Below are positions 11,058 to 19,553 of a stretch of 64,000 nucleotides of DNA, piece after piece. Both the position numbers and the translations under genes were made by a program. The DNA lies in NCBI RefSeq assembly GCF_947500045.1, contig NZ_CANMQQ010000008.1, forward strand, positions 62,001 through 126,000. Reading direction: 5' to 3'. This stretch comes from an uncultured Ruegeria sp. (GTDB lineage Bacteria > Pseudomonadota > Alphaproteobacteria > Rhodobacterales > Rhodobacteraceae). Below the pieces are notes generated by a model. That model was given only the letters and a program-made list of their open reading frames with translations, was not told the origin of the DNA and did no database searches. How positions within the stretch are numbered: position 1 is the first letter of the stretch; each line of letters opens with the position of its first letter.

Positions 11058-11369
11058 GAGGCTGTTTCCTTGTTGTCCGTGCTTGGGACGTACGTCCTGG
11101 GGCACGTATGACGCCTACCGTCTTGCGGCTCAAGCCGTCATTTTCCGGTTTGACTACAAAGAACGAAGAAGGTCATGCGAATTTCCAGCCGGATATGAAC
11201 TGGTCGGCGGAAGAAGCAGGTTTTGACATTCGCAAAGAACTCATGGCCCCAACAACCCTGCTTTGACACGATTGCCTAAGGTGCCGGAGGCAATTGGCTG
11301 CCCTAACTTCCTTGGGCCACGACCCGGATACACGAGAGCCGCGCGAAGTAATCTTCGAATTCAGGCCTT
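11058..11369. other. 312-base intergenic region without a recognised gene
   Basis: It lies between the 3' end of the carboxymuconolactone-decarboxylase-like gene and the 5' end of the epimerase gene, both on the minus strand, so it should hold the epimerase promoter. A 7-base inverted repeat (attgcct at 11271-11277, aggcaat at 11288-11294) has no flanking T-run on the minus strand and is not a convincing terminator. I see no other structure. Confidence 0.5.
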
Positions 11370-11705
11370 TTACTGTGAGAACACGTCAAAAGCCTTCAGC
11401 GCCTTCGCGCTGTATGCGTAAGAGGGACCTCCCCCCATATAGGTGGCCATCGCCAGCGCTTCGCATAGCTCTTCTCGGGTTGTACCAAGTCGGACCAGAG
11501 AGCGGACGTGGAAGCCAATGCAGCTGTCGCAGCGCGTAGCGATGGCAATACCGAGCGCCATGAATTCCTTGGTCTTCTCGCTCAGCGCTCCATTCGATTT
11601 GGCGGCTTTGCCCATGATACCAAAGCCACGTACTGTTTCGGGCACCTCTTTCGAAAATGCTCCCATGTTGGCCTCGGTCTCGGCCATGAACTCTTTCCAA
11701 TCCAT
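11370..11705 (-). CDS. Carboxymuconolactone decarboxylase-family protein (AhpD-like)
   Basis: Small all-helical protein of about 111 residues with the AhpD/CMD core: EKTKEFMALGIAIATRCDSCIGFHV, shown here by its two cysteines in CDSC and the following His of GFHV, then GTTREELCEALAMATYMGGG. The CxxC-His arrangement marks the peroxidase or thiol-disulfide members rather than true decarboxylases; the substrate is unknown. The ATG at 11705 has AAGGAGAA before it. A start at 11735 would overlap the permease gene. It is the last gene of the amino-acid-type ABC cluster and probably translated from that transcript, which hints at processing or detoxifying the imported compound. Confidence 0.85.
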   Translation of the reverse strand: MDWKEFMAETEANMGAFSKEVPETVRGFGIMGKAAKSNGALSEKTKEFMALGIAIATRCDSCIGFHVRSLVRLGTTREELCEALAMATYMGGGPSYAYSAKALKAFDVFSQ

Positions 11706-11715
11706 TGGATTCTCC

Positions 11716-12477
11716 TTATCCGCGCTCATCTGCACCCATACGGCGTTCCAGCCAGCGTACCCCAGCGCTAATGATCAGAACGAGCACCAGGTATTCGAAG
11801 ACCAACAAGGTATAGATCTCAAGCGGACGATATTCTGTGACCACTAGCTCGTTTGCACGCCGTGTCAGTTCCTGCATACCGATGACACTGGCAAAAGCAC
11901 TCATCTTCACGACGTAGATGAACTGATTGGCCAAAGGCGGCAGAATGCGTCGGATGGCCTGTGGCAGGATCACGTAGCGCATTGTCTGAAAGTAATTCAG
12001 GCCTATGGTTTGGGCCGCTTCACTTTGGCCCTTGGCAATAGATTGAATGCCTGCTCGGTAGATCTCGGCGGTAAAGGCGCTGTCCGAGATTGCAAGCGTG
12101 ATGATCGCACCCCAGAATGGATCGATCGGTATGTTCATACCCATCGACTGAAAGACGATGGGCAGGCCGTAAAACACCCAGAACAGCATCGGCAGCAGGG
12201 GAATTGAGCGGACGAATTCCACGTAGATACGGTTCACCAATCGCCACCCGCGGCTTTCGGCCAGACCCGGCAACGCCACTAACAGGCCAATAACGATCGA
12301 CAATACCGCAGCGATTAACGAGATCTGGATCGTGGCGCCCATCCCCGAAATCAGGAACTTGATGTTGGTCCAGCCTGACTCCGTGGTCGGGTTGATCACA
12401 TACCAACCCCAAGTCTGCGAGGACGAACACCCTGCTGCAAGAAGGAAGAGGGGGAGAAACAGAAATGCTTTTTTCAT
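11716..12477 (-). CDS. Polar amino-acid ABC transporter permease with lipoprotein-like N-terminus
   Basis: Permease of the His/Glu/Gln/Arg/opine family. It has about five transmembrane helices and the ATPase-contact (EAA) loop at AAQTIGLNYFQTMRYVILPQ. Unusually it starts MKKAFLFLPLFLLAAGCSSS, a signal peptide with a lipobox (LLAAGC) about 20 residues from the start and roughly 30 residues before the first permease helix. If processed, the permease would be cleaved and lipidated at Cys. The start is uncertain: a TTG at 12486 would add three residues. The ATPase gene ends 10 bases upstream. It is the only permease of the cluster, so it should act as a homodimer. Confidence 0.88.
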   Translation of the reverse strand: MKKAFLFLPLFLLAAGCSSSQTWGWYVINPTTESGWTNIKFLISGMGATIQISLIAAVLSIVIGLLVALPGLAESRGWRLVNRIYVEFVRSIPLLPMLFWVFYGLPIVFQSMGMNIPIDPFWGAIITLAISDSAFTAEIYRAGIQSIAKGQSEAAQTIGLNYFQTMRYVILPQAIRRILPPLANQFIYVVKMSAFASVIGMQELTRRANELVVTEYRPLEIYTLLVFEYLVLVLIISAGVRWLERRMGADERG

Positions 12478-12487
12478 CTTATCCAAC

Positions 12488-13228
12488 TCAATGCTGCAGT
12501 ATCTGGCTTAGAAACTTCTGGCACCGCTCAGATCGTGGGTTGGTGAAGAAATGCTCTGGCTTGCCCTGTTCGACGATCTCACCCGCATCCATGAACACCA
12601 TGTTGTCTGCAACTTTGCGCGCAAAGCCCATCTCGTGGGTGACAACCACCATGGTCATACCTTCCTGCGCCAGCTCCACCATCACGTCGAGAACCTCGGA
12701 AATCATCTCGGGGTCCAGTGCAGAAGTGGGTTCGTCAAACAACAAAACGCGCGGCTCCATGCATAGCGAACGCGCGATCGCCACACGCTGCTGTTGCCCA
12801 CCCGAAAGTTGAAGTGGTCGTTTTTCTGCCTGATCCGGAATGTGAACCCGCTCAAGGTAGTGACGGGCTTTTTCTTCGGCTTCCTTGCGGCTTAGCCCGC
12901 GTGCCTTGATCGGACCAAGGGTCAGATTTTCCAACACCGTTAAATGCGGAAACAGGTTGAACTGCTGGAAGACCATACCGACCTCTGATCGGATCGTGGC
13001 GACGGAATTGGCGTCGTCCGTTAGCTCAACCCCGTCTATGCGGATCGTGCCTTTCTGGTGTTTTTCAAGCTTGTTGATACATCTTACAACAGTGGATTTC
13101 CCGGAACCCGAGGGACCGCAGATTACCACCTTTTCGCCGCTGCTGATCGTCAGATTGATGTCTTTTAGCACATGAAACGTGCCATACCATTTGTTCACAT
13201 CGACTAGCTCGATTGCGGCGTCTGGCAT
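12488..13228 (-). CDS. Polar amino-acid ABC transporter ATP-binding protein (GlnQ/HisP-like)
   Basis: 246-residue ATPase with Walker [11 protein letters not shown]-loop [17 protein letters not shown], signature [15 protein letters not shown], Walker [15 protein letters not shown] and switch His in [14 protein letters not shown]. The [12 protein letters not shown] and HEMGFAR stretches are typical of polar amino-acid importers. It is the first gene of the minus-strand set with the permease and the CMD-like gene, and divergent from the binding-protein gene across about 120 bases, which should hold both promoters. It energises uptake of an amino-acid-like solute; the ligand is not determinable. 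Confidence 0.94.
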   Translation of the reverse strand: MPDAAIELVDVNKWYGTFHVLKDINLTISSGEKVVICGPSGSGKSTVVRCINKLEKHQKGTIRIDGVELTDDANSVATIRSEVGMVFQQFNLFPHLTVLENLTLGPIKARGLSRKEAEEKARHYLERVHIPDQAEKRPLQLSGGQQQRVAIARSLCMEPRVLLFDEPTSALDPEMISEVLDVMVELAQEGMTMVVVTHEMGFARKVADNMVFMDAGEIVEQGKPEHFFTNPRSERCQKFLSQILQH

Positions 13229-13348
13229 CAGATGACCTGCCCTTGTTATTCTCAGTCAATTATTTTCTTGAGGTTACCGTGGTCTTTGCGTTTAGATCAA
13301 GGAACAATCTAGCTGGTAAATGCCAAACGCCACCAACAGGAGAAATAC

Positions 13349-14119
13349 ATGAAACATTTATTCAAAGTCGCAATCGCTGCAGCGCTTGGCCTTGCGCTCG
13401 GCAGCGCAGTTCAGGCCCAATCGGCGCTGAACGAAATCCTGGACTCTGGTGTGCTGAAAGTCGGTACAACGGGCGACTGGAATCCAATGTCTCTGCGCGA
13501 TCCGGCGACCAACAGTTACAAAGGGTACGACATCGATATCATGAACGCGATGGCTGCGGATCTGGGTGTCGAGGTTGAGTATGTCCCAACAGATTGGAAA
13601 ACTCTGGTCAATGGGGTGGTTGCGGGCAAGTACCACATCACCGGCTCGGCTTCGATCTCGCCGCCGCGCATGAAAGTGGCCGGATTCTCTGACAGCTACA
13701 TCGCTGTTGAACTATTCCCCTACACAATCAAAGACAAGGCCGACAAATTCGACGGATACGAGTCGATCAACCAACCTGGCGTGAAGGTTGCGACAACACT
13801 GGGGACGACCTTTGAGAAACGCGTGCGCGAGTGGTTCCCGAATGCTGATATCAAAGTGGTCGAAGCTCCGGCGCGTGGTTTTCAGGAAGTACTGGCTGGC
13901 CGGGCAGACGTGTTCATAACGTCAAATATCGAAGGTTCGACGCTTGAAGCCAAATTCCCGGTTGTTCGCGTCAAGAACGCCGGCCCCCGATCACCGTCAC
14001 CGATCGCGATGTTGTTGCCCCAGGATGATCAGGTCTGGATCAACTATGTAAACAGCTGGATCGAAGTGAAAAAAGCTCAGGGCTTCTTTGTCGAAAACCA
14101 AGAGCGGTGGGGTCTCTGA
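13349..14119 (+). CDS. Periplasmic solute-binding protein, family 3 (amino-acid/PheC-like)
   Basis: 256 residues with a clear Sec signal peptide (first ~23 residues ending SAVQA). The SBP family 3 fold follows: LKVGTTGDWNPMSLRDP, KGYDIDIMNAMAADLGVEVE, then ITGSASISPPRMKVAGFSDSYI in two exact sub-stretches and GRADVFITSNIEG. The early strand resembles cyclohexadienyl-dehydratase-like (PheC) members of the fold, so an enzymatic role is a minor alternative. AGGAG precedes the ATG. It is divergent from the ATPase and permease genes and 45 bases ahead of the creatininase-family gene. It probably delivers ligand to that transporter. Confidence 0.88.
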   Translation: MKHLFKVAIAAALGLALGSAVQAQSALNEILDSGVLKVGTTGDWNPMSLRDPATNSYKGYDIDIMNAMAADLGVEVEYVPTDWKTLVNGVVAGKYHITGSASISPPRMKVAGFSDSYIAVELFPYTIKDKADKFDGYESINQPGVKVATTLGTTFEKRVREWFPNADIKVVEAPARGFQEVLAGRADVFITSNIEGSTLEAKFPVVRVKNAGPRSPSPIAMLLPQDDQVWINYVNSWIEVKKAQGFFVENQERWGL

Positions 14120-14164
14120 TCCGGGCTGTTGCCGACAACACAGATCAATGCTCGGACTTAGAAT

Positions 14165-14902
14165 ATGAAGCTTGATCATATGACCTGGTATGAGGTTGAC
14201 GCCCGTATCAACGAAGGGGCTGCGGTTTTACTGCCAGTTGGTTCGACCGAACAGCATGGGCCGATGGGCCGGATTGGTACGGACACGATTTGTGCCGAGG
14301 CAGTGGCGCTTGCCGCAGCAGAACGATGCGGGGGTATAGTTGCACCCCCGCTGGCCTATACGCCGGCACCTTTCAATACCGGGTTCCCCGGTACGGTTTC
14401 GGTTTCGGCCGAAACCTTCCAGGCAATGGCAAATGAAGTCATCACCGGGCTACTGGCACAAGGTTTCAAGGGTGTGTTCGTGGTGAACGGCCACGGCGCC
14501 AATCTGGAACCGCTTCGCAAGATCGAGGCAGCCCTTTCCGACAATCAACTGATGATCCGCAGTTGGTGGGAGCCGACCGCTGTGAACACATTACGCCAAC
14601 AGCTTTATGGCGAATGGGAAGGGATGCATGCGACGCCTTCTGAGATTGCAATCACGCAATCTCTGCTGGGTGCGTTGCCAGCCAATCAAGCTTCTGAACC
14701 ACCCAAGAAGCTCAGCGCCGAATTCGTGCGTGATCATGCAGGAGACCGACACGGACCGCCTGAGGAACACCGTTCCGAGTTCCCAGATGGGCGCGTCGGA
14801 TCACATTCAGCCTTGGCCACCCCGGAAGATGGTAAACGACTGCTGTCCGCTGCTGCAACGGCAATCGCAACCGAATTCCGTTCTTTCGAACAAGATCGGT
14901 AA
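14165..14902 (+). CDS. Creatininase-family metal-dependent amidohydrolase
   Basis: 245 residues with the metal-site residues of the creatininase family: Glu29 and His31 in STEQHGP, Asp40 in GTDT, His110 in VVNGHGAN and Glu160 in TPSEIAI. The family hydrolyses cyclic or linear amides such as creatinine or N-formyl compounds, using two divalent metals in the cytoplasm. It follows the binding-protein gene by 45 bases and is followed by a terminator, so the two probably form one transcript. The context suggests it opens or deamidates the imported solute, but the substrate is not predictable from sequence. No strong ribosome site is visible. Confidence 0.87.
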   Translation: MKLDHMTWYEVDARINEGAAVLLPVGSTEQHGPMGRIGTDTICAEAVALAAAERCGGIVAPPLAYTPAPFNTGFPGTVSVSAETFQAMANEVITGLLAQGFKGVFVVNGHGANLEPLRKIEAALSDNQLMIRSWWEPTAVNTLRQQLYGEWEGMHATPSEIAITQSLLGALPANQASEPPKKLSAEFVRDHAGDRHGPPEEHRSEFPDGRVGSHSALATPEDGKRLLSAAATAIATEFRSFEQDR

Positions 14903-14913
14903 ACAAGAATAGG

Positions 14914-14940
14914 CCGCTCAGAAGGGCCTGAGTGGTTTTT
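14914..14940 (+). terminator. Rho-independent terminator after the creatininase-family gene
   Basis: A 7-base-pair stem (ccgctca at 14914-14920, tgagtgg at 14929-14935, one G-T pair) with an 8-base loop is followed by five T. It begins 11 bases after the stop codon and runs into the stop codon of the convergent ABC ATPase gene. Confidence 0.75.
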
Positions 14941-16651
14941 ATTCTGCTTCCATTCCCAGACCATCGGTCGACAGATCATCAAGCTGAGGCATCAGCCTAA
15001 GTAATTCCTGTGTGTATTCGGTCTGAGGATTGGAAAACAGATCGCTGGTTTCCTGAACCTCAACGATCTGGCCCTGCTTCATCACGGCCACCCGGTCACA
15101 CATCTGGCGTACCACCGGCAGGTCGTGACTGATGAACAGCATCGTCAGGCCCAGATGTTCCTGCAAATCTTTCAAGATGTTCAGAATCTGTGCCTGAATC
15201 GAAACATCCAGTGCGCTGGTTGGCTCATCGCAGATCAGAAAACGGGGCTGGGTAGCCAGCGCGCGGGCAATCGAGATCCGCTGTCTTTGACCACCCGAGA
15301 ACTCATGTGGGTATTTCAACCCGGCTTCGTGGCCCAGCCCCACTTGATCCAGCAGTTCGTCCACCCGGCGTTTGATGTCTGCGCGATCCATAAGGCGGTG
15401 ATGTCGGATGGGTTCGGCAACGATCTCATCCACCCGCATTCGGGGGTTGAGCGAAGAATACGGATCCTGAAAGATCATCTGGATGTTCTTGCGGTATTCG
15501 TCCTGAACGGCGCGGTTTCTCAGATCACTGACCCGCTTGCCCTGAAAATCAATTGTGCCTCCGTCCACGGGATATAGCCCTGCGATCATCCGCGCGACGG
15601 TGGATTTGCCCGAGCCGGACTCACCCACAACCCCAAAAACCTCTCCGGCCTGAATATCAAAGCTGACCTCGTCGACGGCTGTGAAATAGGTCCGGTCCCA
15701 TGGCAGCAACCCGCGCCGCTGCAGGAACTTCTTGGTCAGGTTGCGGATTTCAAGGACCGGTTTGCTGGTGTCGTTGTCTACTTTGGGCCAGTGGCGCGCC
15801 ATATCCTCGATGGCAAACCGCGTTTCGCGACCGCCATAACTGATCTGCGGGAACCTGTGCAACTTTAGCGTTGGGCGCGGCACGGCGGCGATCAGAGACT
15901 TGGTGTATTCGTGCTGTGGCTGGCCCATTACTTGCGCGGTGGTGCCACTTTCGACAACCTTGCCCGCATACATCACGGTCACCCGATCAGTGGTATCTGC
16001 GATCACGCCCATATCATGGGTAATCAGGATGACACCGACCTGACGCTCTTGCGCCAACTCTTTGATCAGGCCCAGAATCTGCGCCTGAACTGAAACATCC
16101 AATGCCGTGGTGGGCTCATCCGCTATGATCACATCCGGCTCTGTGCACAAGGCTAGGGCGATCACCACGCGCTGCCGCATCCCGCCCGAGAACTGGTGCG
16201 GGTATTGATCAAGACGCGTATCCGGATCGGGGATGCCCACGCGGTCAATCAGGTCACGGGCGCGTTTGCCTGCCTCCGCCTCCGAGCCTCCCAAATGGGC
16301 CTGGATCGTCTCAACCAGTTGCTCGCGCACTGTAAATAGCGGATTCAGAGAGGTCAGCGGATCCTGGAAGATCATCGAAATCTTCTTGCCGCGCAGTCCA
16401 CGCATGGCCTCGGCATCGATCCCGCTGATCTGGTCGCCGCCCAGTTTGATCTGGCCGCTTGCGATGCGGCCGGGACGTTCCAGCAAGCCCATCACAGCCG
16501 CACCGATGGTGGATTTACCGGCGCCGGATTCCCCCACGAGCCCGTGGATTTCGCCGGGTTCAACGGACAGGCTGGCATGATCCACCGCTGTGAACAGCTG
16601 GCGGCGGGTCGGGAATTCTACGGTGAGGTCTTGGATGGTCAGAAGGCTCAT
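14939..16651 (-). CDS. Peptide-type ABC transporter ATP-binding protein, two fused ATPase domains
   Basis: 570 residues holding both ATPase subunits of a Dpp/Opp/Gsi-type importer in one chain. Domain 1 has Walker [10 protein letters not shown] (near 40-48), signature FSGGMRQRV and Walker [13 protein letters not shown]. Domain 2 has GESGSGKST (near 345), [16 protein letters not shown] and [11 protein letters not shown]. Each ends with an oligopeptide-transporter C-terminal tail ([13 protein letters not shown] and [14 protein letters not shown]). It is the last gene of the operon with the permeases 16656-18580. The imported ligand could be peptide, glutathione or another compound carried by this family. 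Confidence 0.95.
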   Translation of the reverse strand: MSLLTIQDLTVEFPTRRQLFTAVDHASLSVEPGEIHGLVGESGAGKSTIGAAVMGLLERPGRIASGQIKLGGDQISGIDAEAMRGLRGKKISMIFQDPLTSLNPLFTVREQLVETIQAHLGGSEAEAGKRARDLIDRVGIPDPDTRLDQYPHQFSGGMRQRVVIALALCTEPDVIIADEPTTALDVSVQAQILGLIKELAQERQVGVILITHDMGVIADTTDRVTVMYAGKVVESGTTAQVMGQPQHEYTKSLIAAVPRPTLKLHRFPQISYGGRETRFAIEDMARHWPKVDNDTSKPVLEIRNLTKKFLQRRGLLPWDRTYFTAVDEVSFDIQAGEVFGVVGESGSGKSTVARMIAGLYPVDGGTIDFQGKRVSDLRNRAVQDEYRKNIQMIFQDPYSSLNPRMRVDEIVAEPIRHHRLMDRADIKRRVDELLDQVGLGHEAGLKYPHEFSGGQRQRISIARALATQPRFLICDEPTSALDVSIQAQILNILKDLQEHLGLTMLFISHDLPVVRQMCDRVAVMKQGQIVEVQETSDLFSNPQTEYTQELLRLMPQLDDLSTDGLGMEAE

Positions 16652-16655
16652 GAAA

Positions 16656-17606
16656 TCACCGCAGTTTGGGGTTCAGCGCATCGCGCAACCAGTCGCCCAA
16701 CAGGTTGACCGACAAGGCAAGGGCCAACAACGTGCAGGCAGGGAAGAATAGAATCCACCACTCGCCCGAGAACAGGAAGCCCTGTCCAATTCGAATGAGC
16801 GTACCAAGCGACGGCTGGGTCGGCGGTGCGCCAACACCCAGAAAGCTCAGCGTTGCCTCGGCGATGATGGCCAGCGCCAGAGAGATGGTGGCGATAACCA
16901 AGACCGGGCTGAGAACATTCGGCAGAATGTGACGGAACATGATCGGGAACGATCCGCGCCCGATCAGGCGCGCGGCCTGCACATATTCCTTGTTTTTCTC
17001 AACCAAGGCTGCACCACGGACCACACGTGCAAACTGTACCCAGTCCGACAGGGCAATCGCGATTATGAGAACGTAGATCGCCATCTCGTTGCGGTATTCC
17101 GGCGGGGTGATCCCTTTGGCGATCCCAAAGATCAGCATAGCGACCAAAATGGCAGGGAATGTCAGCTGAACATCCGCGATCCTCATGATCAGAGTCTCGA
17201 TCCAGCCGCCGAAATAGGCCGCGACTAACCCGAGGATGACGCCAATAATCAGCGCCAGAAGCACAGCAGAGACGCCAACGAACAGCGATATGCGCAGACC
17301 ATAAAGAATGGTCGAGAATACATCGCGCCCTTGGTCATCTGTACCCAGCAGGAAGGTCTCTTGCGTGAACGCATTGGGGGTGCCGGGCGGCGTGAACCCG
17401 TTCATCAGGTTCAGTGTCGCCGGGTCGAAGGGGTTATGCGGCGCGATCAGCGGGGCAAAAACTGCGACCAGCAACAAAACGACCACAACCAGCGACGCGA
17501 TCACCGCGACCGGAGAATGCCGGAACGACCAGGCGAAATCACTGTCCCAGAATTTGGCCATGCGCGACTTGGGCGCGGCTTTCGGGGTTTCCATTGTTTC
17601 GGTCAT
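16656..17606 (-). CDS. Peptide-type ABC transporter permease, DppC family
   Basis: 316 residues. A cytoplasmic N-terminal tail (~30 residues) leads to a first helix (VAVIASLVVVVLLLVAVFAP), a periplasmic loop with GTDDQGRDVFS that is typical of DppC/OppC, and five further helices. The EAA loop lies around QAARLIGRGSFPIMFRHILP. It overlaps the DppB-type gene upstream by 4 bases (ATGA) and is followed by the double ATPase 4 bases downstream, so translation is coupled. It pairs with the DppB-type protein as the heterodimeric channel. Confidence 0.94.
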   Translation of the reverse strand: MTETMETPKAAPKSRMAKFWDSDFAWSFRHSPVAVIASLVVVVLLLVAVFAPLIAPHNPFDPATLNLMNGFTPPGTPNAFTQETFLLGTDDQGRDVFSTILYGLRISLFVGVSAVLLALIIGVILGLVAAYFGGWIETLIMRIADVQLTFPAILVAMLIFGIAKGITPPEYRNEMAIYVLIIAIALSDWVQFARVVRGAALVEKNKEYVQAARLIGRGSFPIMFRHILPNVLSPVLVIATISLALAIIAEATLSFLGVGAPPTQPSLGTLIRIGQGFLFSGEWWILFFPACTLLALALSVNLLGDWLRDALNPKLR

Positions 17607-18580
17607 GTGGCCCTCGCGTCGACACGCAGGCGCGGGTCAATGGCATAGTATAGAAGATCGACAATCAGGTTGATCGTCACAAACATCACCGAGATCAGCA
17701 TCAGATACGCCGCCATCACGGGGATATCCACGAACTGGATCGCGTTGATGAACAGCAGGCCCACCCCGGGCCACTGGAACACCGTCTCTGTGATAATCGC
17801 GAAGGCGATGATCGAACCCAGCTGCAGGCCCGTGATGGTGATCACCGGCACCAGAGTGTTCTTCAGCGCGTGTCGGAAATTGATGACACGGTCCGATAAT
17901 CCTCGGGCACGGGCAAAGCGAACGTAGTCAGCGCGCAGAACCTCCAGCATCTCGGATCGGACCAAACGCATGATCAGCGTCATTTGATAAAGACCCAACG
18001 TAATTGCAGGTAATATCAATGCCTTGAGACCCGATGCAGTCAGGAACCCAGTGGACCAACTGCCAATCATAACCGTCTCGCCCCTCCCGAAGCTGGGCAG
18101 CAGGTCAAGCTCGACCGAAAAGACATAGATCAGCAGGATACCTATGAGGAATGTAGGCAGCGATACTCCGATCAGGGATACCGTCATGATCACATTTGCC
18201 GCGATCCCTTGTCGTCGGATCGCGGTGAAGACGCCGAGTGCAATGCCCATCGTAATTGCCAAGAAGCCGGACACAAAGGCCAGCTCCAACGTGGCCGGGG
18301 CGCGTTCAACCAGGATCGTTGAAACGGGCCGCCCCTGCCGATAGGAGACGCCGAAATTGCCCTGAACAGCACCCCGTAGAAATTTGGCGTATTGCACCAC
18401 AAAGGGCTGATCCAACCCAAGCTCGGTCCGCAGGCGATCGATATCAGCCTGCGTGCGTTCTTGCCCCAGCATGTTGTCGATCGGATCGCCGACAAAGCGA
18501 AACATCGAGAATGCCACAAGCCCCACGACCAATAGCACGATCACGGATTGGAACATCCTGCGGACGATATATGCGAACAT
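17603..18580 (-). CDS. Peptide-type ABC transporter permease, DppB family
   Basis: 325 residues beginning MFAYIVRRMFQSVIVLLVVG, the usual DppB start, with six transmembrane helices and the family motifs GNFGVSYRQGRPVSTILVER and YVRFARARGLSDRVINFRHA (EAA loop). It forms the import channel with the DppC-type partner. The GST-like gene lies 25 bases upstream in the same direction, with the two binding-protein genes before that, so the whole set from 22.8 to 14.9 kb reads as one import operon. Confidence 0.94.
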   Translation of the reverse strand: MFAYIVRRMFQSVIVLLVVGLVAFSMFRFVGDPIDNMLGQERTQADIDRLRTELGLDQPFVVQYAKFLRGAVQGNFGVSYRQGRPVSTILVERAPATLELAFVSGFLAITMGIALGVFTAIRRQGIAANVIMTVSLIGVSLPTFLIGILLIYVFSVELDLLPSFGRGETVMIGSWSTGFLTASGLKALILPAITLGLYQMTLIMRLVRSEMLEVLRADYVRFARARGLSDRVINFRHALKNTLVPVITITGLQLGSIIAFAIITETVFQWPGVGLLFINAIQFVDIPVMAAYLMLISVMFVTINLIVDLLYYAIDPRLRVDARAT

Positions 18581-18605
18581 TGATTTTCCCCATTGGTGGG
18601 TCTGT

Positions 18606-19550
18606 CTATGCGTTCCCCGACCGGGTGGTCAAGCGATCTCGGTCATGCGGCGTGGTCCAGTCGATATCTGGACCCAACGGCACGATGCCTAACGGATTAC
18701 GCAGCTCGGAAGGTGAGAAATAACCCCGTTTGTATATTTCGAACTTCACAGTTTCGGCGATGCCAGGCCGCGCGTATATCTCGCGCGCATAGCCCCAAAG
18801 ATTGGGATAGTCGATCAGACGACGCAGATTACATTTGAAGGCATAGTGATATGCCACATCAAAGCGCGCCAATGTCGGGAACAGGCGCAGGTCGGCCTCG
18901 GTCAGAGTGTCACCGCAGAGATATCGGCTGTTGACCAGATGCGTCTCAATCTCGTCCAGTGTTGCAAACACATCGCGAAAACCAGCTTCATAGGCCTCTT
19001 GTTTGCGCGCGAAACCAGCACGGTAGACGCCGTTGTTTAGGCGCGCATAGATCTTCTCATTCCAGACATCAATCTGGTCCAGTTTTTCTGGCGGCGCCAG
19101 ATTGGGACCATGGCCCGGCAGCGTTCCCAGCATCCGCACCAGATCAGCGGATTCGTTTGATACTGCACTGTTCTGGGCCCTGTCCCAGAGCAGCGGCACA
19201 GTGATCCGCCCGGTATATGCCGGGCTGACGCGCGCATAGGCGTGATGCAATGCGGTTGCGCCATAAACCTCATCCGCACCATCTGAATAGACCCAACCAT
19301 CCTCTGTGCGGCGCGGTTCAGCATAGGCGACGGATATCAGATCGTGCAGCCCTTTGACCGCCCGGACCAGTAACACCCGATGCGCCCATGGGCAGTTCCA
19401 CGCCGCATAGAGGTGAAACCGCCCCGTTTCCAGCGCCCCATTGGGCAAAGCGTTGCGGACGGTCGAGGCTTGGCGGCGGAATTCACCGTCAAGCGTGCTG
19501 TCAGGTGCCGGATCCTCGGTGTGATAAACCCCGGCAATCATCAGGCCCAT
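18606..19550 (-). CDS. Glutathionyl-hydroquinone reductase-like glutathione transferase (YqjG/ECM4 type)
   Basis: 314 residues, longer than classical GSTs, with the signature active-site stretch FHLYAAWNCPWAHRVLLVRA. CPWAHR contains the catalytic Cys that reduces glutathionyl-(hydro)quinones. The C-terminal helical domain includes VFATLDEIETHL and LTEADLRLFPTLARFDVAYH, as in the YqjG/ECM4 group. It acts in the cytoplasm. It sits inside a peptide-type ABC operon: 3 bases after the stop of a binding-protein gene and 25 bases before the DppB gene. That placement suggests the imported solute is a glutathione conjugate or a quinone-bearing compound, but this is inference. Confidence 0.9.
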   Translation of the reverse strand: MGLMIAGVYHTEDPAPDSTLDGEFRRQASTVRNALPNGALETGRFHLYAAWNCPWAHRVLLVRAVKGLHDLISVAYAEPRRTEDGWVYSDGADEVYGATALHHAYARVSPAYTGRITVPLLWDRAQNSAVSNESADLVRMLGTLPGHGPNLAPPEKLDQIDVWNEKIYARLNNGVYRAGFARKQEAYEAGFRDVFATLDEIETHLVNSRYLCGDTLTEADLRLFPTLARFDVAYHYAFKCNLRRLIDYPNLWGYAREIYARPGIAETVKFEIYKRGYFSPSELRNPLGIVPLGPDIDWTTPHDRDRLTTRSGNA

Positions 19551-19553
19551 GGC

